Positions 42,191-50,308 of a stretch of 64,000 nucleotides of DNA are shown one piece after another. The notes under the pieces are model-generated. The model made no database searches. It was not told where the DNA came from and worked only from the letters and a program-made list of their open reading frames with translations. The DNA is from Bacillus sp. S3. Lineage in GTDB: Bacteria > Bacillota > Bacilli > Bacillales > Cytobacillaceae. The DNA is taken from the NCBI RefSeq assembly GCF_005154805.1, contig NZ_CP039727.1:3035501-3099500 (forward strand), read 5' to 3'. Position numbers and translations under genes: made by a program. Positions within the stretch are counted from its first letter, which is position 1. Each line of letters opens with the position of its first letter.

Positions 42191-42206
42191 TTCAGAATTA
42201 ATTCTA
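42191..42206. promoter_or_regulatory. Palindrome upstream of hppD
   Basis: AGAATTAATTCT is a perfect 12-bp palindrome, 35 bases before the hppD start codon. It may be the site of a regulator of tyrosine degradation; it is AT-rich and short, so chance is possible. Confidence 0.35.
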
Positions 42207-42295
42207 GATGAGAAGGTGTTGTCTTCTCAAGGGCGGGATGTAAAGCAATAACGCTTTTTGGTGTTAAAGATTGTCTTGTATTGCCTGAAGAAAAA

Positions 42296-42329
42296 AAGAG
42301 AAACATGCCTATACGATGCATGTTTCCAC
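42296..42329 (-). terminator. Terminator of the TrpXYZ-type operon
   Basis: On the minus strand GAAACATGC and GCATGTTTC pair and run into TCTTTTTTTC. It separates this operon from hppD. Confidence 0.85.
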
Positions 42330-42395
42330 TAATTATATGTTATTAAAGTTTTTATTGATTACGAACAATGTCTTATTTTGTAAAAAAATTTTTTC

Positions 42396-43193
42396 CTACT
42401 GCGAAAGAATGGCTCGGTCGCTCGCCATTTGAACACCACGAATTCTTTTAAATTCACTCAACAGGCTTTCAATTGTGAGGTTTCTCTTTTCATTCTCATT
42501 CACCTCGAAAATTATTTGCCCTTTATCCATCATGATTAATCGATTTCCAAGGTCAATAGCTTGCTGCATATTATGGGTAACCATTAATGTCGTAAGATTG
42601 TATTTATCCACTATTTCCTTTGTTAGGTTTGTAATTAACTCAGCCCGGGAAGGATCAAGTGCTGCCGTATGTTCATCAAGAAGCAGGATGGATGGTTCCG
42701 TGAAAGTAGCCATTAACAATGAAAGGGCTTGACGCTCCCCACCCGAGAGCAAGCCGACTTTTGCACTTAAGCGGTTTTCTAAACCCAAGTGCAGCGATTC
42801 CAATACCTCCCTGAAATATTCCCGCCTCTTTTTCGTCACTCCCCTTCTTAATGTTCTCGTTTTATTTCTTGAGTAGGCCATCGCTAGATTTTCTTCAATC
42901 GTCATACTAGGAGCCGTTCCAGCCATTGGATCTTGAAAGACACGTCCAATCATTTTTGAACGGTTAAACTCCGTCATATTGGTAATGTTCTTTCCCCCGA
43001 TTTGAACTTCCCCTACATCAGGAATTAATACACCGGAAATGATATTCATTAAGGTTGATTTCCCCGCACCGTTACTTCCAATTACTGTAACAAAATCCCC
43101 TGGCTTAAGCGACAGGTTCACATGATCGATAGCGATTTTTTCATCCGGCGTTCCCTCATTAAAAATCTTATGAATCTGATTTAATTGCAGCAT
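42396..43193 (-). CDS. ABC transporter ATPase of a TrpXYZ-type importer
   Basis: The 265-residue ATPase has Walker A GSNGAGKSTLMNIISG, signature LLSGGERQALSLLMA and Walker B ILLLDEHTAALDP. I chose the ATG at 43193, which has AAGGGGGAT five bases upstream; an earlier in-frame start adds ten residues overlapping the permease further. It overlaps the permease gene by 26 bases, so the two are coupled. Together with the permease and binding protein it forms an importer of the PF04392 family (TrpX/YhfO type), which carries aromatic amino acids or similar compounds. Confidence 0.88.
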   Translation of the reverse strand: MLQLNQIHKIFNEGTPDEKIAIDHVNLSLKPGDFVTVIGSNGAGKSTLMNIISGVLIPDVGEVQIGGKNITNMTEFNRSKMIGRVFQDPMAGTAPSMTIEENLAMAYSRNKTRTLRRGVTKKRREYFREVLESLHLGLENRLSAKVGLLSGGERQALSLLMATFTEPSILLLDEHTAALDPSRAELITNLTKEIVDKYNLTTLMVTHNMQQAIDLGNRLIMMDKGQIIFEVNENEKRNLTIESLLSEFKRIRGVQMASDRAILSQ

Positions 43194-44208
43194 GCTGATC
43201 CCCCTTCGCCCCAGCGGAAGCATTGATGATATTCATTCTTTCAGATTTTCTGCGCGCCTTCCGCTTTTTCTCTCTAGAACTGTCAATTATCTTAGGAGCT
43301 GTAAGTGCGATAATAACAATTAGAGCAGTAATAAGTTTCATGTCACCTGGGTCCAAGAAATCAACACGCAGTGCTAAAGTAATAACAATTCTGTATATTA
43401 TCGCACCACCAACAACTGCAAGTGTCGTTCTGGCAATCGTTTTAGTGCCAAATAAAGCTTCACCAATAATGACAGAAGCTAACCCAATGACAATCATTCC
43501 AATTCCCATGCCAACATCGGCAAAACCGCCTTGTTGAGCAATCAGTGCACCTGAGAAAGCTACCAACGCATTGGATAAACCAAGGCCAAGGACGACTAGA
43601 AGGTTGGTATTGGCAGATAGGCTGCGAATCATTCGCTTATTATCACCTGTTGCTCTTACAGCAAGACCAAGTTCTGTTTGTAAAAACCAATCAGTAAGAA
43701 ATTTAATCATAAAGGTAACAATAATCATAAAAATAAGAATGCCCCATGTTTCCGGCAGGCTGTCGCCTAGACCAACCACCGCCAGAAAGTTATTGAAAAA
43801 TGAGTCAATTCCCGTTTTTTCAAAGAAATCACTAATTTTTGTAAAGGCTGTATCTGTATTTAATAAAGGAATATTTGCGCGTCCCATGATTCTTAGATTA
43901 ATTGAATAAAGCGCAATCATCATTAAAATTCCTGAAAGTAAGTTATTAATTTTTCCAAAAGTATGCAAAAGCCCTGTGATACATCCCGCTGCAAAGCCGG
44001 CAAATAAAGCTGCAATCGTAGCGATAAATGGGTTAACACCATTCACAATCAATACCGCAGAAAGAGCAGCTCCAGTTACAAAACTCCCATCCACCGTTAA
44101 ATCTGGGAAATCCAGAATACGAAAGGAGAGATAGACGCCCAGTGCCATAATCGCATAGATGATGCCTGCCTCAAAAGATCCAAATATGGCTGTAAACATT
44201 GAGTTCAT
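43168..44208 (-). CDS. ABC transporter permease of a TrpXYZ-type importer
   Basis: The 346-residue permease has about nine helices and belongs to the BPD_transp_2 (LivH/RbsC-like) family, as in TrpY. It shows DFPDLTVDGSFVTGAALSAV near residue 32 and LGLAVRATGDNKRMIRSLSA, the EAA-like docking loop. The C-terminus is a long basic tail (REKKRKARRKSERMN) beyond the last helix, an odd extension that overlaps the ATPase gene. GATGAAC is near the start and the SD is GAAAGG. Confidence 0.85.
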   Translation of the reverse strand: MNSMFTAIFGSFEAGIIYAIMALGVYLSFRILDFPDLTVDGSFVTGAALSAVLIVNGVNPFIATIAALFAGFAAGCITGLLHTFGKINNLLSGILMMIALYSINLRIMGRANIPLLNTDTAFTKISDFFEKTGIDSFFNNFLAVVGLGDSLPETWGILIFMIIVTFMIKFLTDWFLQTELGLAVRATGDNKRMIRSLSANTNLLVVLGLGLSNALVAFSGALIAQQGGFADVGMGIGMIVIGLASVIIGEALFGTKTIARTTLAVVGGAIIYRIVITLALRVDFLDPGDMKLITALIVIIALTAPKIIDSSREKKRKARRKSERMNIINASAGAKGDQHAAIKSDS

Positions 44209-44323
44209 CCTTTCTCTAATTCTTTAGACCTAAGAAAAACATGCACTTAGCCCTAATATATTCATATGAACGAATCAAGGAGTTAACCTTCGAAAAGGCT
44301 TCCTCCTTGAGAAATTTCAACTA

Positions 44324-45322
44324 TTATTTTCCATCATAAAACTCACCGAGTTTACTCCATTCCTCTTTCACCTGAAGGCCTTGTGCTTCAGCAGCTGCTT
44401 TATTTATTACTAGTTTCAGACTGCTTGGAAGCTCAACTGGAATCTCAGAAGGCTTTTTCTTTCCTGTTAAAATGTCAACTGCCATTAAGCCAGATTGGTA
44501 GCCAAGGTCGTAATAACTGAAGCCGCTAGCCGCCACTGCGCCTTTTTTCATGGAATCAAGCTCGCCTACAAAAAGAGGAATTTTTTTGCTGTTGGCTACT
44601 GCAATCACGGAATCTAGTGCAGTTACCACCGTGTTATCTGTCGGAATGTAGATGGCATCGACACGGCCGACTAAGGATTCAGCAGCCTGTTTCACTTCAG
44701 AAGTATTGGCAACAGAAACCTCGACGAGTTTTGCGCCCTTCTCTTCAACTAACTTCTTTACTTCTTTTACTTGCACTTCTGAATTCGGTTCACCGGAGTT
44801 ATAAATCACTCCGATATTTTTTGCTTTTACTTCATCGGTAATAAAATGGATGGTTGTTTTCGTTGCTTCTGGATGATTGTCAGTTGTTCCAGTTATATTT
44901 TTCCCCGGCTTATCTAAAGCTTCAACCAATTCAGCTACCACAGGGTCTGTAACAGATGTAAAGACAATTGGAATATCCTTTGTCGCATTTAGCGCAGCTG
45001 TTGCACTTGGTGTAGCATTAGCGAAAATCAAATCTACCTTATCACCGACAAAATTCTTAGCGATGGTTTGAACATTGTTCTGGTCTGCCTGAGCATTTTG
45101 CTCATCGAATGAAACCTTAACCCCTTTATCCTTTAAAGCCTTTTTAAATCCTTCTGTTGCAGCGTCTAAAGAAGGATGAGGCGCAAACTGACTAATACCT
45201 ATCTTGAACTCCTTATCCGCTTCCCCTTTTTCCGGGTCTCCAGCAGATTCTTTACTGCCGCAGCCGGCTAGCAACAGCATTCCCGCCAATGCAATGGACA
45301 GTGCCTTAACTTTTTTCCTCAT
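44324..45322 (-). CDS. Lipoprotein substrate-binding protein, TrpX family
   Basis: The 332-residue binding protein is a lipoprotein: signal peptide with lipobox LLAGC at residues 17-21. It belongs to PF04392 (ABC_sub_bind), shown by KIGISQFAPHPSLDAATEGF and VDLIFANATPSATAALNATK, and by IPIVFTSVTDPVVAELV. TrpX relatives bind tryptophan or tyrosine. A tyrosine-type ligand would suit the homogentisate operon beside it, but this is inference. AGGGGGATGTAAACG precedes the ATG. It is the first gene of the three-gene operon. Confidence 0.88.
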   Translation of the reverse strand: MRKKVKALSIALAGMLLLAGCGSKESAGDPEKGEADKEFKIGISQFAPHPSLDAATEGFKKALKDKGVKVSFDEQNAQADQNNVQTIAKNFVGDKVDLIFANATPSATAALNATKDIPIVFTSVTDPVVAELVEALDKPGKNITGTTDNHPEATKTTIHFITDEVKAKNIGVIYNSGEPNSEVQVKEVKKLVEEKGAKLVEVSVANTSEVKQAAESLVGRVDAIYIPTDNTVVTALDSVIAVANSKKIPLFVGELDSMKKGAVAASGFSYYDLGYQSGLMAVDILTGKKKPSEIPVELPSSLKLVINKAAAEAQGLQVKEEWSKLGEFYDGK

Positions 45323-45453
45323 TCGTTTACATCCCCCTAAATATTTTCTAAAAATTTAATATATTAGAAATTATTCTAGTATTTTTTTCGACCAAAAGCA
45401 ATAGAAATCGCAAAAATATTTTTTTGCTTTAAAGCGACATAATATGTCAAAAA

Positions 45454-45488
45454 AAAATGCCATCTACTTTGAGTAGAAGGCATTTAGG
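45454..45488 (-). terminator. Terminator of the 42-codon gene
   Basis: On the minus strand AATGCC(T/A)TCTACT pairs with its complement and ends in nine T residues. It lies between the 42-codon gene and the TrpX-type gene. Confidence 0.8.
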
Positions 45489-45530
45489 GCTGTATGTAAA
45501 CTTAGGAATGAAGGTATAACGTGATCTGCA

Positions 45531-45659
45531 TCACCAATCCCGGGTTTTCTCTAGTAATTGATCAATTTCAACAAGGTTCATTTTATGACTGTTTTTCTCA
45601 GATGTTAGCTCTGAGGTACTTTCGAGTAATTTGTCAATATCAATTAATATGGTTCCCAT
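45531..45659 (-). CDS. 42-residue protein with an internal repeat
   Basis: A short unrecognised gene with a very good SD (GGAGG seven bases before the ATG) and a strong terminator 45 bases behind it. The protein reads GTILIDIDKLLESTSELTS, then NLVEIDQLLEKTRDW; the halves IDIDKLLESTSE and VEIDQLLEKTRD are near copies, so it may be two repeated helices. It is acidic and soluble. Coding status is inferred from SD, terminator and repeat; conservation would settle it. Confidence 0.6.
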   Translation of the reverse strand: MGTILIDIDKLLESTSELTSEKNSHKMNLVEIDQLLEKTRDW

Positions 45660-45872
45660 CGTCTAACCTCCATAGAATTTTTGTTTGGTTACAAAATGAT
45701 TCGAACTTCCCTTACAAATCATGGGGGTCTTTTTCTTTTTTAACAGATTACTAGCAAAAGTATGATATAATTCACTATTTTTTCACAAAAAGCAGTTTAC
45801 AATGAGAAATGAAATCAGATAAGTGGTTGGGGGACCGCTTGTGCTGAGATTCATATAATGGGAGGGGAAAAT

Positions 45873-46409
45873 ATGTACCAATCTATCGCGTGGTACGCTA
45901 CCTTGTTTTTCGTTTTCCTCATTGCACTTGCTTTTTCATTCGTGTATGGGGAATCACGGAAATTAAGAGAGTATGGACCGATTCAAGAAAAGGGTTACAA
46001 AATTCGCAAGTTTTATTTCCTTGGCTTACTTGCTATCATGGGGTTTGCTTCAGCCATTTCATTAAGTAAACTTCCATATCATAACCAGCATGCACTTGCT
46101 AAAGAGGATGGCAAAATTGTTGATGTTACGGGAATTCAGTTTTCTTGGCAATTAAGTAATGAAAACTTTACGGTTGGGGAGCCGGTTCAGTTTCGCGTCA
46201 CAAGTAAAGATGTAACCCATGGATTTGGTCTTTATGACACTAAAATGGAGCTCATCGCTCAGACACAGGCAATGCCCGATTATACAAACACAGTTACGAT
46301 CACATTTGACAAACCAGGCACATATAAAATTCTTTGTTTGGAATATTGCAGCGCTGGTCACCATGTGATGATCAAAGACATTGTTGTTAAACCAAAAGGA
46401 GGTAAATAA
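45873..46409 (+). CDS. Heme-copper oxidase subunit II with CuA site
   Basis: The 178-residue subunit has two membrane helices (near residues 5-24 and 44-64) and a cupredoxin domain. The CuA ligands are in VTHGFGLYDTKMEL (His) and CLEYCSAGHHVMIK (Cys, Glu, Cys, His, Met), so it accepts electrons from cytochrome c or a similar donor outside the membrane. I chose the ATG at 45873, with GGGAGGGG upstream. It ends one base before subunit I starts. Size and order are those of CbaB in two-subunit Bacillus oxidases and of CuA-type NO reductases. Confidence 0.88.
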   Translation: MYQSIAWYATLFFVFLIALAFSFVYGESRKLREYGPIQEKGYKIRKFYFLGLLAIMGFASAISLSKLPYHNQHALAKEDGKIVDVTGIQFSWQLSNENFTVGEPVQFRVTSKDVTHGFGLYDTKMELIAQTQAMPDYTNTVTITFDKPGTYKILCLEYCSAGHHVMIKDIVVKPKGGK

Positions 46410-46410
46410 T

Positions 46411-47877
46411 ATGGAAAGTAAAGCTCGGAACTCAATCAAAAAAGGCGTTGCTTTATCATTAATGGTTACCTCCGTTGTTTTGGTATTAATGATGATTTTC
46501 GGGGTAATTATGCTTTTGAATCAAGGGAATATCGTTAAAATTCCCGCACAGATGTTTTATAAGGTGATGACGATTCATGGAACCGGAATGATTGGGATTG
46601 CAGCTCTCGGTGGAAGTGCCATCATGTGGTACTACCTATCAAAGTATATCCATTTGAATCATAAGATTTTTTTTACTAACCTTGCATTGTCCTTGATTGG
46701 TGTAGTAATGATTTTAACTGCCATTTTTGGCTTTAATTTTTCGGACGGCTGGACATTCCTGTACCCGCTGCCATCGTTCTCAGCAAAAATTTATGGTACA
46801 ACTGGTGCATTATTGTTTTTATTTGGCCTGCTCATTTTAGGTGTTGGTTATCTTGTTATGTATTTTTACATAGCTGCCCGACTGATTAAAGAATATGGCG
46901 GGTTAGGAAAATCACTTGGCTGGGATTATATTTTTAGAGGTAAAAAAGGATATGGGCCTCCTGCTGCAGTGGTTGCAACCACAATGGTCATCATCGCCAA
47001 TTCAACTGGTGTTCTTGCTGGTGCAACTGCATTGGTTCAATCGATTTTAAATATTATGAATCCTAATCTTACTTTTGATCCAATGCTGGCAAAACATTTA
47101 ACCTATGCTTTTGGCCATATTTTTGCAAACTGTACGATTTATATGGCCGTAATTGCCGTCTATGAAATATTATCTGAGTATACAGGGCGTCCATGGAAAT
47201 CAAATAAAGCCTTTTTGATTGCCTGGAACTTTTCAACCCTTTTTACATTGATGATTTATACACACCATTTACTCATGGATTTTGCCGTGCCTAGATGGAT
47301 GTTGATTATCGGACAAGTTTTTTCCTACGCAAACGGACTCCCGGTAATGGTGGTTACCGCATATGGTGCGTTAATGATTGTCTTCCGCTCAGCTGTAAAG
47401 TGGGATTTCGCTTCCAGTATGATGTTTTTAGCGATGTTCGGCTGGGTAGCAGGTGCGGTCCCGGCCATTATAGATGCGACCATTGTCGTGAACCACGTGA
47501 TGCACAATACGAAATGGGTACCAGGACATTTCCATACCTATATGGGAATGGGTGTGGTCGCAATGATTTTTGGTTTTATGTATTATTTCAATAAAAAAGA
47601 AGGCACCCAAAAGCAAACTGGACTTGATAAAATTGCCATTTCCATCTATTTCTTTTTCTTCGCCGGTATTGCTGGTTCGTTTTTATACGCCGGGAAGATA
47701 AGTGCTCCACGGCGGTGGGCTGAACATTTACCCGAATGGACAGGTTCTGACCAAGTGGGAGCGATTTGCGGGATTTTTGTTATTGCTGCCTCGATTATTT
47801 TTACTACTAGATTTTTCATTGGTTTAAAAAATGTTGGAAAGCAGCCTGAACAAAAATCGCTAAAATCTGTATCATAA
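46411..47877 (+). CDS. Heme-copper oxidase subunit I, possibly a nitric oxide reductase
   Basis: The 488-residue subunit has about twelve helices. Heme ligands are in VMTIHGTGMIG and WVPGHFHTYMGMG; copper or non-heme iron ligands are in YAFGHIFANCTIYM and MIYTHHLLMDF. In ba3 and aa3 oxidases the helix VI motif is HPEVY, with the Tyr cross-linked to His; here Asn stands at that place. This change is typical of nitric oxide reductases of this superfamily, while cbb3 oxidases keep a Tyr on helix VII. GGAGGTAAATAAT precedes the ATG. The enzyme may reduce O2 or NO. Confidence 0.85.
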   Translation: MESKARNSIKKGVALSLMVTSVVLVLMMIFGVIMLLNQGNIVKIPAQMFYKVMTIHGTGMIGIAALGGSAIMWYYLSKYIHLNHKIFFTNLALSLIGVVMILTAIFGFNFSDGWTFLYPLPSFSAKIYGTTGALLFLFGLLILGVGYLVMYFYIAARLIKEYGGLGKSLGWDYIFRGKKGYGPPAAVVATTMVIIANSTGVLAGATALVQSILNIMNPNLTFDPMLAKHLTYAFGHIFANCTIYMAVIAVYEILSEYTGRPWKSNKAFLIAWNFSTLFTLMIYTHHLLMDFAVPRWMLIIGQVFSYANGLPVMVVTAYGALMIVFRSAVKWDFASSMMFLAMFGWVAGAVPAIIDATIVVNHVMHNTKWVPGHFHTYMGMGVVAMIFGFMYYFNKKEGTQKQTGLDKIAISIYFFFFAGIAGSFLYAGKISAPRRWAEHLPEWTGSDQVGAICGIFVIAASIIFTTRFFIGLKNVGKQPEQKSLKSVS

Positions 47878-47881
47878 TACG

Positions 47882-47920
47882 GAAACAATCCAGTCCTTTG
47901 AAGGGCTGGATTGTTTCGTT
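47882..47920. terminator. Bidirectional terminator after the oxidase operon
   Basis: AAACAATCCAG and CTGGATTGTTT form a stem around a CCTTTGAAGG inner hairpin between convergent genes. Confidence 0.8.
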
Positions 47921-47924
47921 TTTA

Positions 47925-49085
47925 TTATGCAGTAATTTTCATTTGTTTTTGTTTATCGCTTTGTTTAAAAAAGACTTTCATCATTGGGGGTGTCACAATG
48001 GTAGTAACTAGAACGACAATGACTAAAATAGAAAATAGCTCTTGGCTGATTAATTTCGTTTCTAAGCCGATGGTAGCAATAATTAATGCTACCTCACCCC
48101 TGGATACCATTGCCGCCCCAATTCCCAATGAGCTTCCCCATGAAAAACTCGCTAATTTAGCACCGGCTGCGGCACCAATTAATTTTGTTAAGATGGCAAT
48201 TATACTAAGTCCAATAATCATTCCAAAATGTTGTGCAATCCCATCGAAACTTGCCTTCACACCAATTGACGTAAAGAAAACAGGTACGAATATGGAGTAG
48301 CCGATTGTTTCTACCTTTTCAAATATTTCATGCTTAAATTTCGTTTGACTTATTGCAACCCCAGCAATGTATGCTCCAATAATGGCCGCTACACCAGTTA
48401 ATTCTGCCACATATGCAAACATAAAGCAGATGATTAATGCTGCCGAAAGAAGCGATTCTGTGACTTTTAATCCAGCAAACTTATTTAACACCCAAGGAAC
48501 GACCTTCCATGCTGCTAAAATCGCTCCACCGAAAAAGAGGACCTTTTTCACAATCACCATGGTTAAATTGACATCCCCACCGGCCATACTCATTAAAAAC
48601 GCTAAGGCAATGATGACAACGACATCGTCAATAACAGCTGCACCTAAAATCGTTGTACCTTCTTTTGTCTGCATTTTATTCAGCTCTTTTAGGGCTTGAA
48701 CCGAGATACTGACACTTGTTGCTGACAGCAATAACCCTAAAAAAATGGCCTCAAATGTGGTCATATTCATGATAATTCCCGCAAGGTAACCAACAAACAA
48801 CGGTACAATTATCCCGCTGAATCCTACAAATGTAGAAGCCTTCCCTGACCGTTTAAATTCATCTAAATCCGTTTCCATTCCGGCAATAAACATTAACAAG
48901 ATGACACCAATTTGACTTAATTCTTCCAATGTTTTCGTTTCTACAATAATACCTAAAATAGCCGGCCCTAAAAGGATTCCAACTAGCAATTTCCCCAAAA
49001 CTGAGGGCTGACCGAGTTTTACACTTATGTCTCCCGCAATTTTGGAGGCAAGTAAAATAACTGCTAATTCAAAAATTAATTCCAT
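47925..49085 (-). CDS. CPA2 family cation/proton antiporter
   Basis: A 386-residue antiporter of the KefB/YjbQ-type CPA2 family with about twelve helices, exchanging Na+ or K+ for protons. Typical pieces are GILLGPAILGIIVETKTLEE, LLMFIAGMETDLDEFKRSGK and the ion-site region LGAAVIDDVVVIIALAFLM (paired Asp). It lacks RCK or TrkA-C domains of KefC and YjbQ partners. I chose the ATG at 49085 (AGAAGGGTGATT upstream); an in-frame TTG at 49157 lies in a structured leader. Regulation by that leader is likely. Confidence 0.9.
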   Translation of the reverse strand: MELIFELAVILLASKIAGDISVKLGQPSVLGKLLVGILLGPAILGIIVETKTLEELSQIGVILLMFIAGMETDLDEFKRSGKASTFVGFSGIIVPLFVGYLAGIIMNMTTFEAIFLGLLLSATSVSISVQALKELNKMQTKEGTTILGAAVIDDVVVIIALAFLMSMAGGDVNLTMVIVKKVLFFGGAILAAWKVVPWVLNKFAGLKVTESLLSAALIICFMFAYVAELTGVAAIIGAYIAGVAISQTKFKHEIFEKVETIGYSIFVPVFFTSIGVKASFDGIAQHFGMIIGLSIIAILTKLIGAAAGAKLASFSWGSSLGIGAAMVSRGEVALIIATIGLETKLISQELFSILVIVVLVTTIVTPPMMKVFFKQSDKQKQMKITA

Positions 49086-49107
49086 CCAATCACCCTTCTT
49101 TTTGAAA

Positions 49108-49148
49108 ATTAAAAAGAGTCTGCTTTTTACCAACAGACTCTTTTCGAG
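49108..49148 (-). terminator. Leader terminator before the antiporter gene
   Basis: On the minus strand AGAGTCTG and CAGACTCT pair around a TTGGTAAAAAG loop and are followed by TTTTTAATTTT. It lies 30 bases before the antiporter start and after a promoter, so it can act as an attenuator. Confidence 0.75.
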
Positions 49149-49149
49149 A

Positions 49150-49204
49150 GAAAACAAAAGAGCCTATCAACCAATGGACATAGCAATCCCTTGGTGACAG
49201 GCTC
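49150..49204 (-). promoter_or_regulatory. Long hairpin in the antiporter leader RNA
   Basis: On the minus strand GAGCCTGTCACCAAGGGA pairs with TCCATTGGTTGATAGGCTC with one bulge and one mismatch around an eight-base loop, and TTTTGTTTT follows. It begins about 25 bases after the predicted transcription start. It could be an upstream attenuator or part of a ligand-binding leader. Confidence 0.6.
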
Positions 49205-49235
49205 CTCCAATTACATAAATTATTTAATTAATATT

Positions 49236-49264
49236 ATTATAACAGACTTTATATTAGTAATCAA
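49236..49264 (-). promoter_or_regulatory. Sigma-A promoter of the antiporter gene
   Basis: On the minus strand TTGATT and TATAAT are separated by 17 bases. The predicted start near 49229 gives a leader of about 144 bases. Confidence 0.7.
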
Positions 49265-49319
49265 GAAAAAGATGACCAGATAGATCTGTTATACACCAAT
49301 CCGGTTTTTTCTTTTCAGT

Positions 49320-50080
49320 TTAATCCCATCTTTTCATTTCATTAATGACCTTTTCTTTAAACAAACTAATAAAGGTTAATTCTCCCTTTTGCATTTTTTG
49401 CTTATGCCATTCATTAAAGCTTGCAACAGTAATTAGGATAAGCCCAGCAATTAATAAATAGACCCACCACGGCATGACCCCCCAATATGGTCTTGTTTGG
49501 AGGAAAACATTTAAAAGTAAAATCCCTGTACCTACAAAAAAGTAAGATTTTATATGCAGGAACATCCCCGCTATCATCGAAAACAGCGAGAGTGACCCTA
49601 ATATAATCGCATCGTAAATTGTATTACTCGCCAAACCATCCTGGATTAAGATAAGCGACACAATTATGAGTACTCCCCATTGAATAGCCTTTGTAATCTC
49701 TGCATATTGTCCCCTTAAACATTGGCGTATGAAAATTACGAGCACAACATACGGAAGAACGAGCACCTCCCTCTCCCATAAGGACGGTATATTTAACTGT
49801 TTGATTACTGTATAGTATGGTTCTAATAAATACACTCCTGCAAGGATCGGCATAAAGGCTGAGATATTTGCAGGGACCCTTTTTCTTTGGAACAAGAGTA
49901 CGGCAGCAATTAAGATACCTGGCAGTGCCTGGCTCCATAAATGCTGTTCTGCAAAAAAGTACATTAACCATAAATATAAGAACGAAACTAATGTAAATCC
50001 GTCTATTTTTGTTTCCTGAAGCTTTTTTCCAGCTTCAAACAGCTTCTGGTACATTTTTTGGCCAATGATTGCCATTAGAA
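49320..50080 (-). pseudogene. 3' fragment of the IS-split giant membrane protein
   Basis: This frame is the C-terminal part of the protein whose beginning is encoded at 51570-54230. It has about eight hydrophobic helices and reads AIIGQKMYQKLFEAGKKLQE after the junction, ending EKVINEMKRWD. It is open into the IS element, where a TTG at 50117 could start translation, but the first 14 residues would come from the element's end. Removing the element and one target-site copy joins ...GTLGILM to AIIGQK... in frame. It is probably not expressed as a working protein. Confidence 0.85.
50072..50080. repeat. Target-site duplication, left copy
   Basis: CCATTAGAA borders the element here and again at 51575-51583. 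Eight- to nine-base duplications are typical for IS256-family elements. Confidence 0.85.
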
Positions 50081-50210
50081 AGTCAAGTCCTTGATTTTGT
50101 GTAAATTTGCTAAACAATGTTTTTAACCAAATTTTGTTATGTCAAATATATATGATCAGCCACTTATCCCCTTAACATTTTTCGAGCGTTACTTCCATGG
50201 GTTTCAATCT

Positions 50211-50270
50211 CCATATCCAGTCAAGGGTGTCAAAGGCGGTTTTTCCTTTGATACCCTTGACTGGATATGG
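50211..50270. terminator. 26-bp stem hairpin behind the transposase gene
   Basis: Two 26-base arms (CCATATCCAGTCAAGGGT at the outer side) are complementary except for one G-T pair and enclose an eight-base loop. Further outside, ACTTCCA and TGGAAGT can extend the structure. There is no T-run, so it may block transcription from both sides or protect mRNA rather than act as a simple terminator. Confidence 0.6.
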
Positions 50271-50308
50271 AATAATCCATAATTGGAAGTACGTTGAAAA
50301 TTAAACAT

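Noticed and set aside
43223..43909. Plus-strand frames over the permease gene
   Set aside because: They are antisense shadows of the ABC permease, with repetitive Ile/Ala/Pro composition.
50081..50308. A further gene in the left end of the IS element
   Set aside because: Only the long hairpin and the terminal repeat are there; no frame with SD is present.
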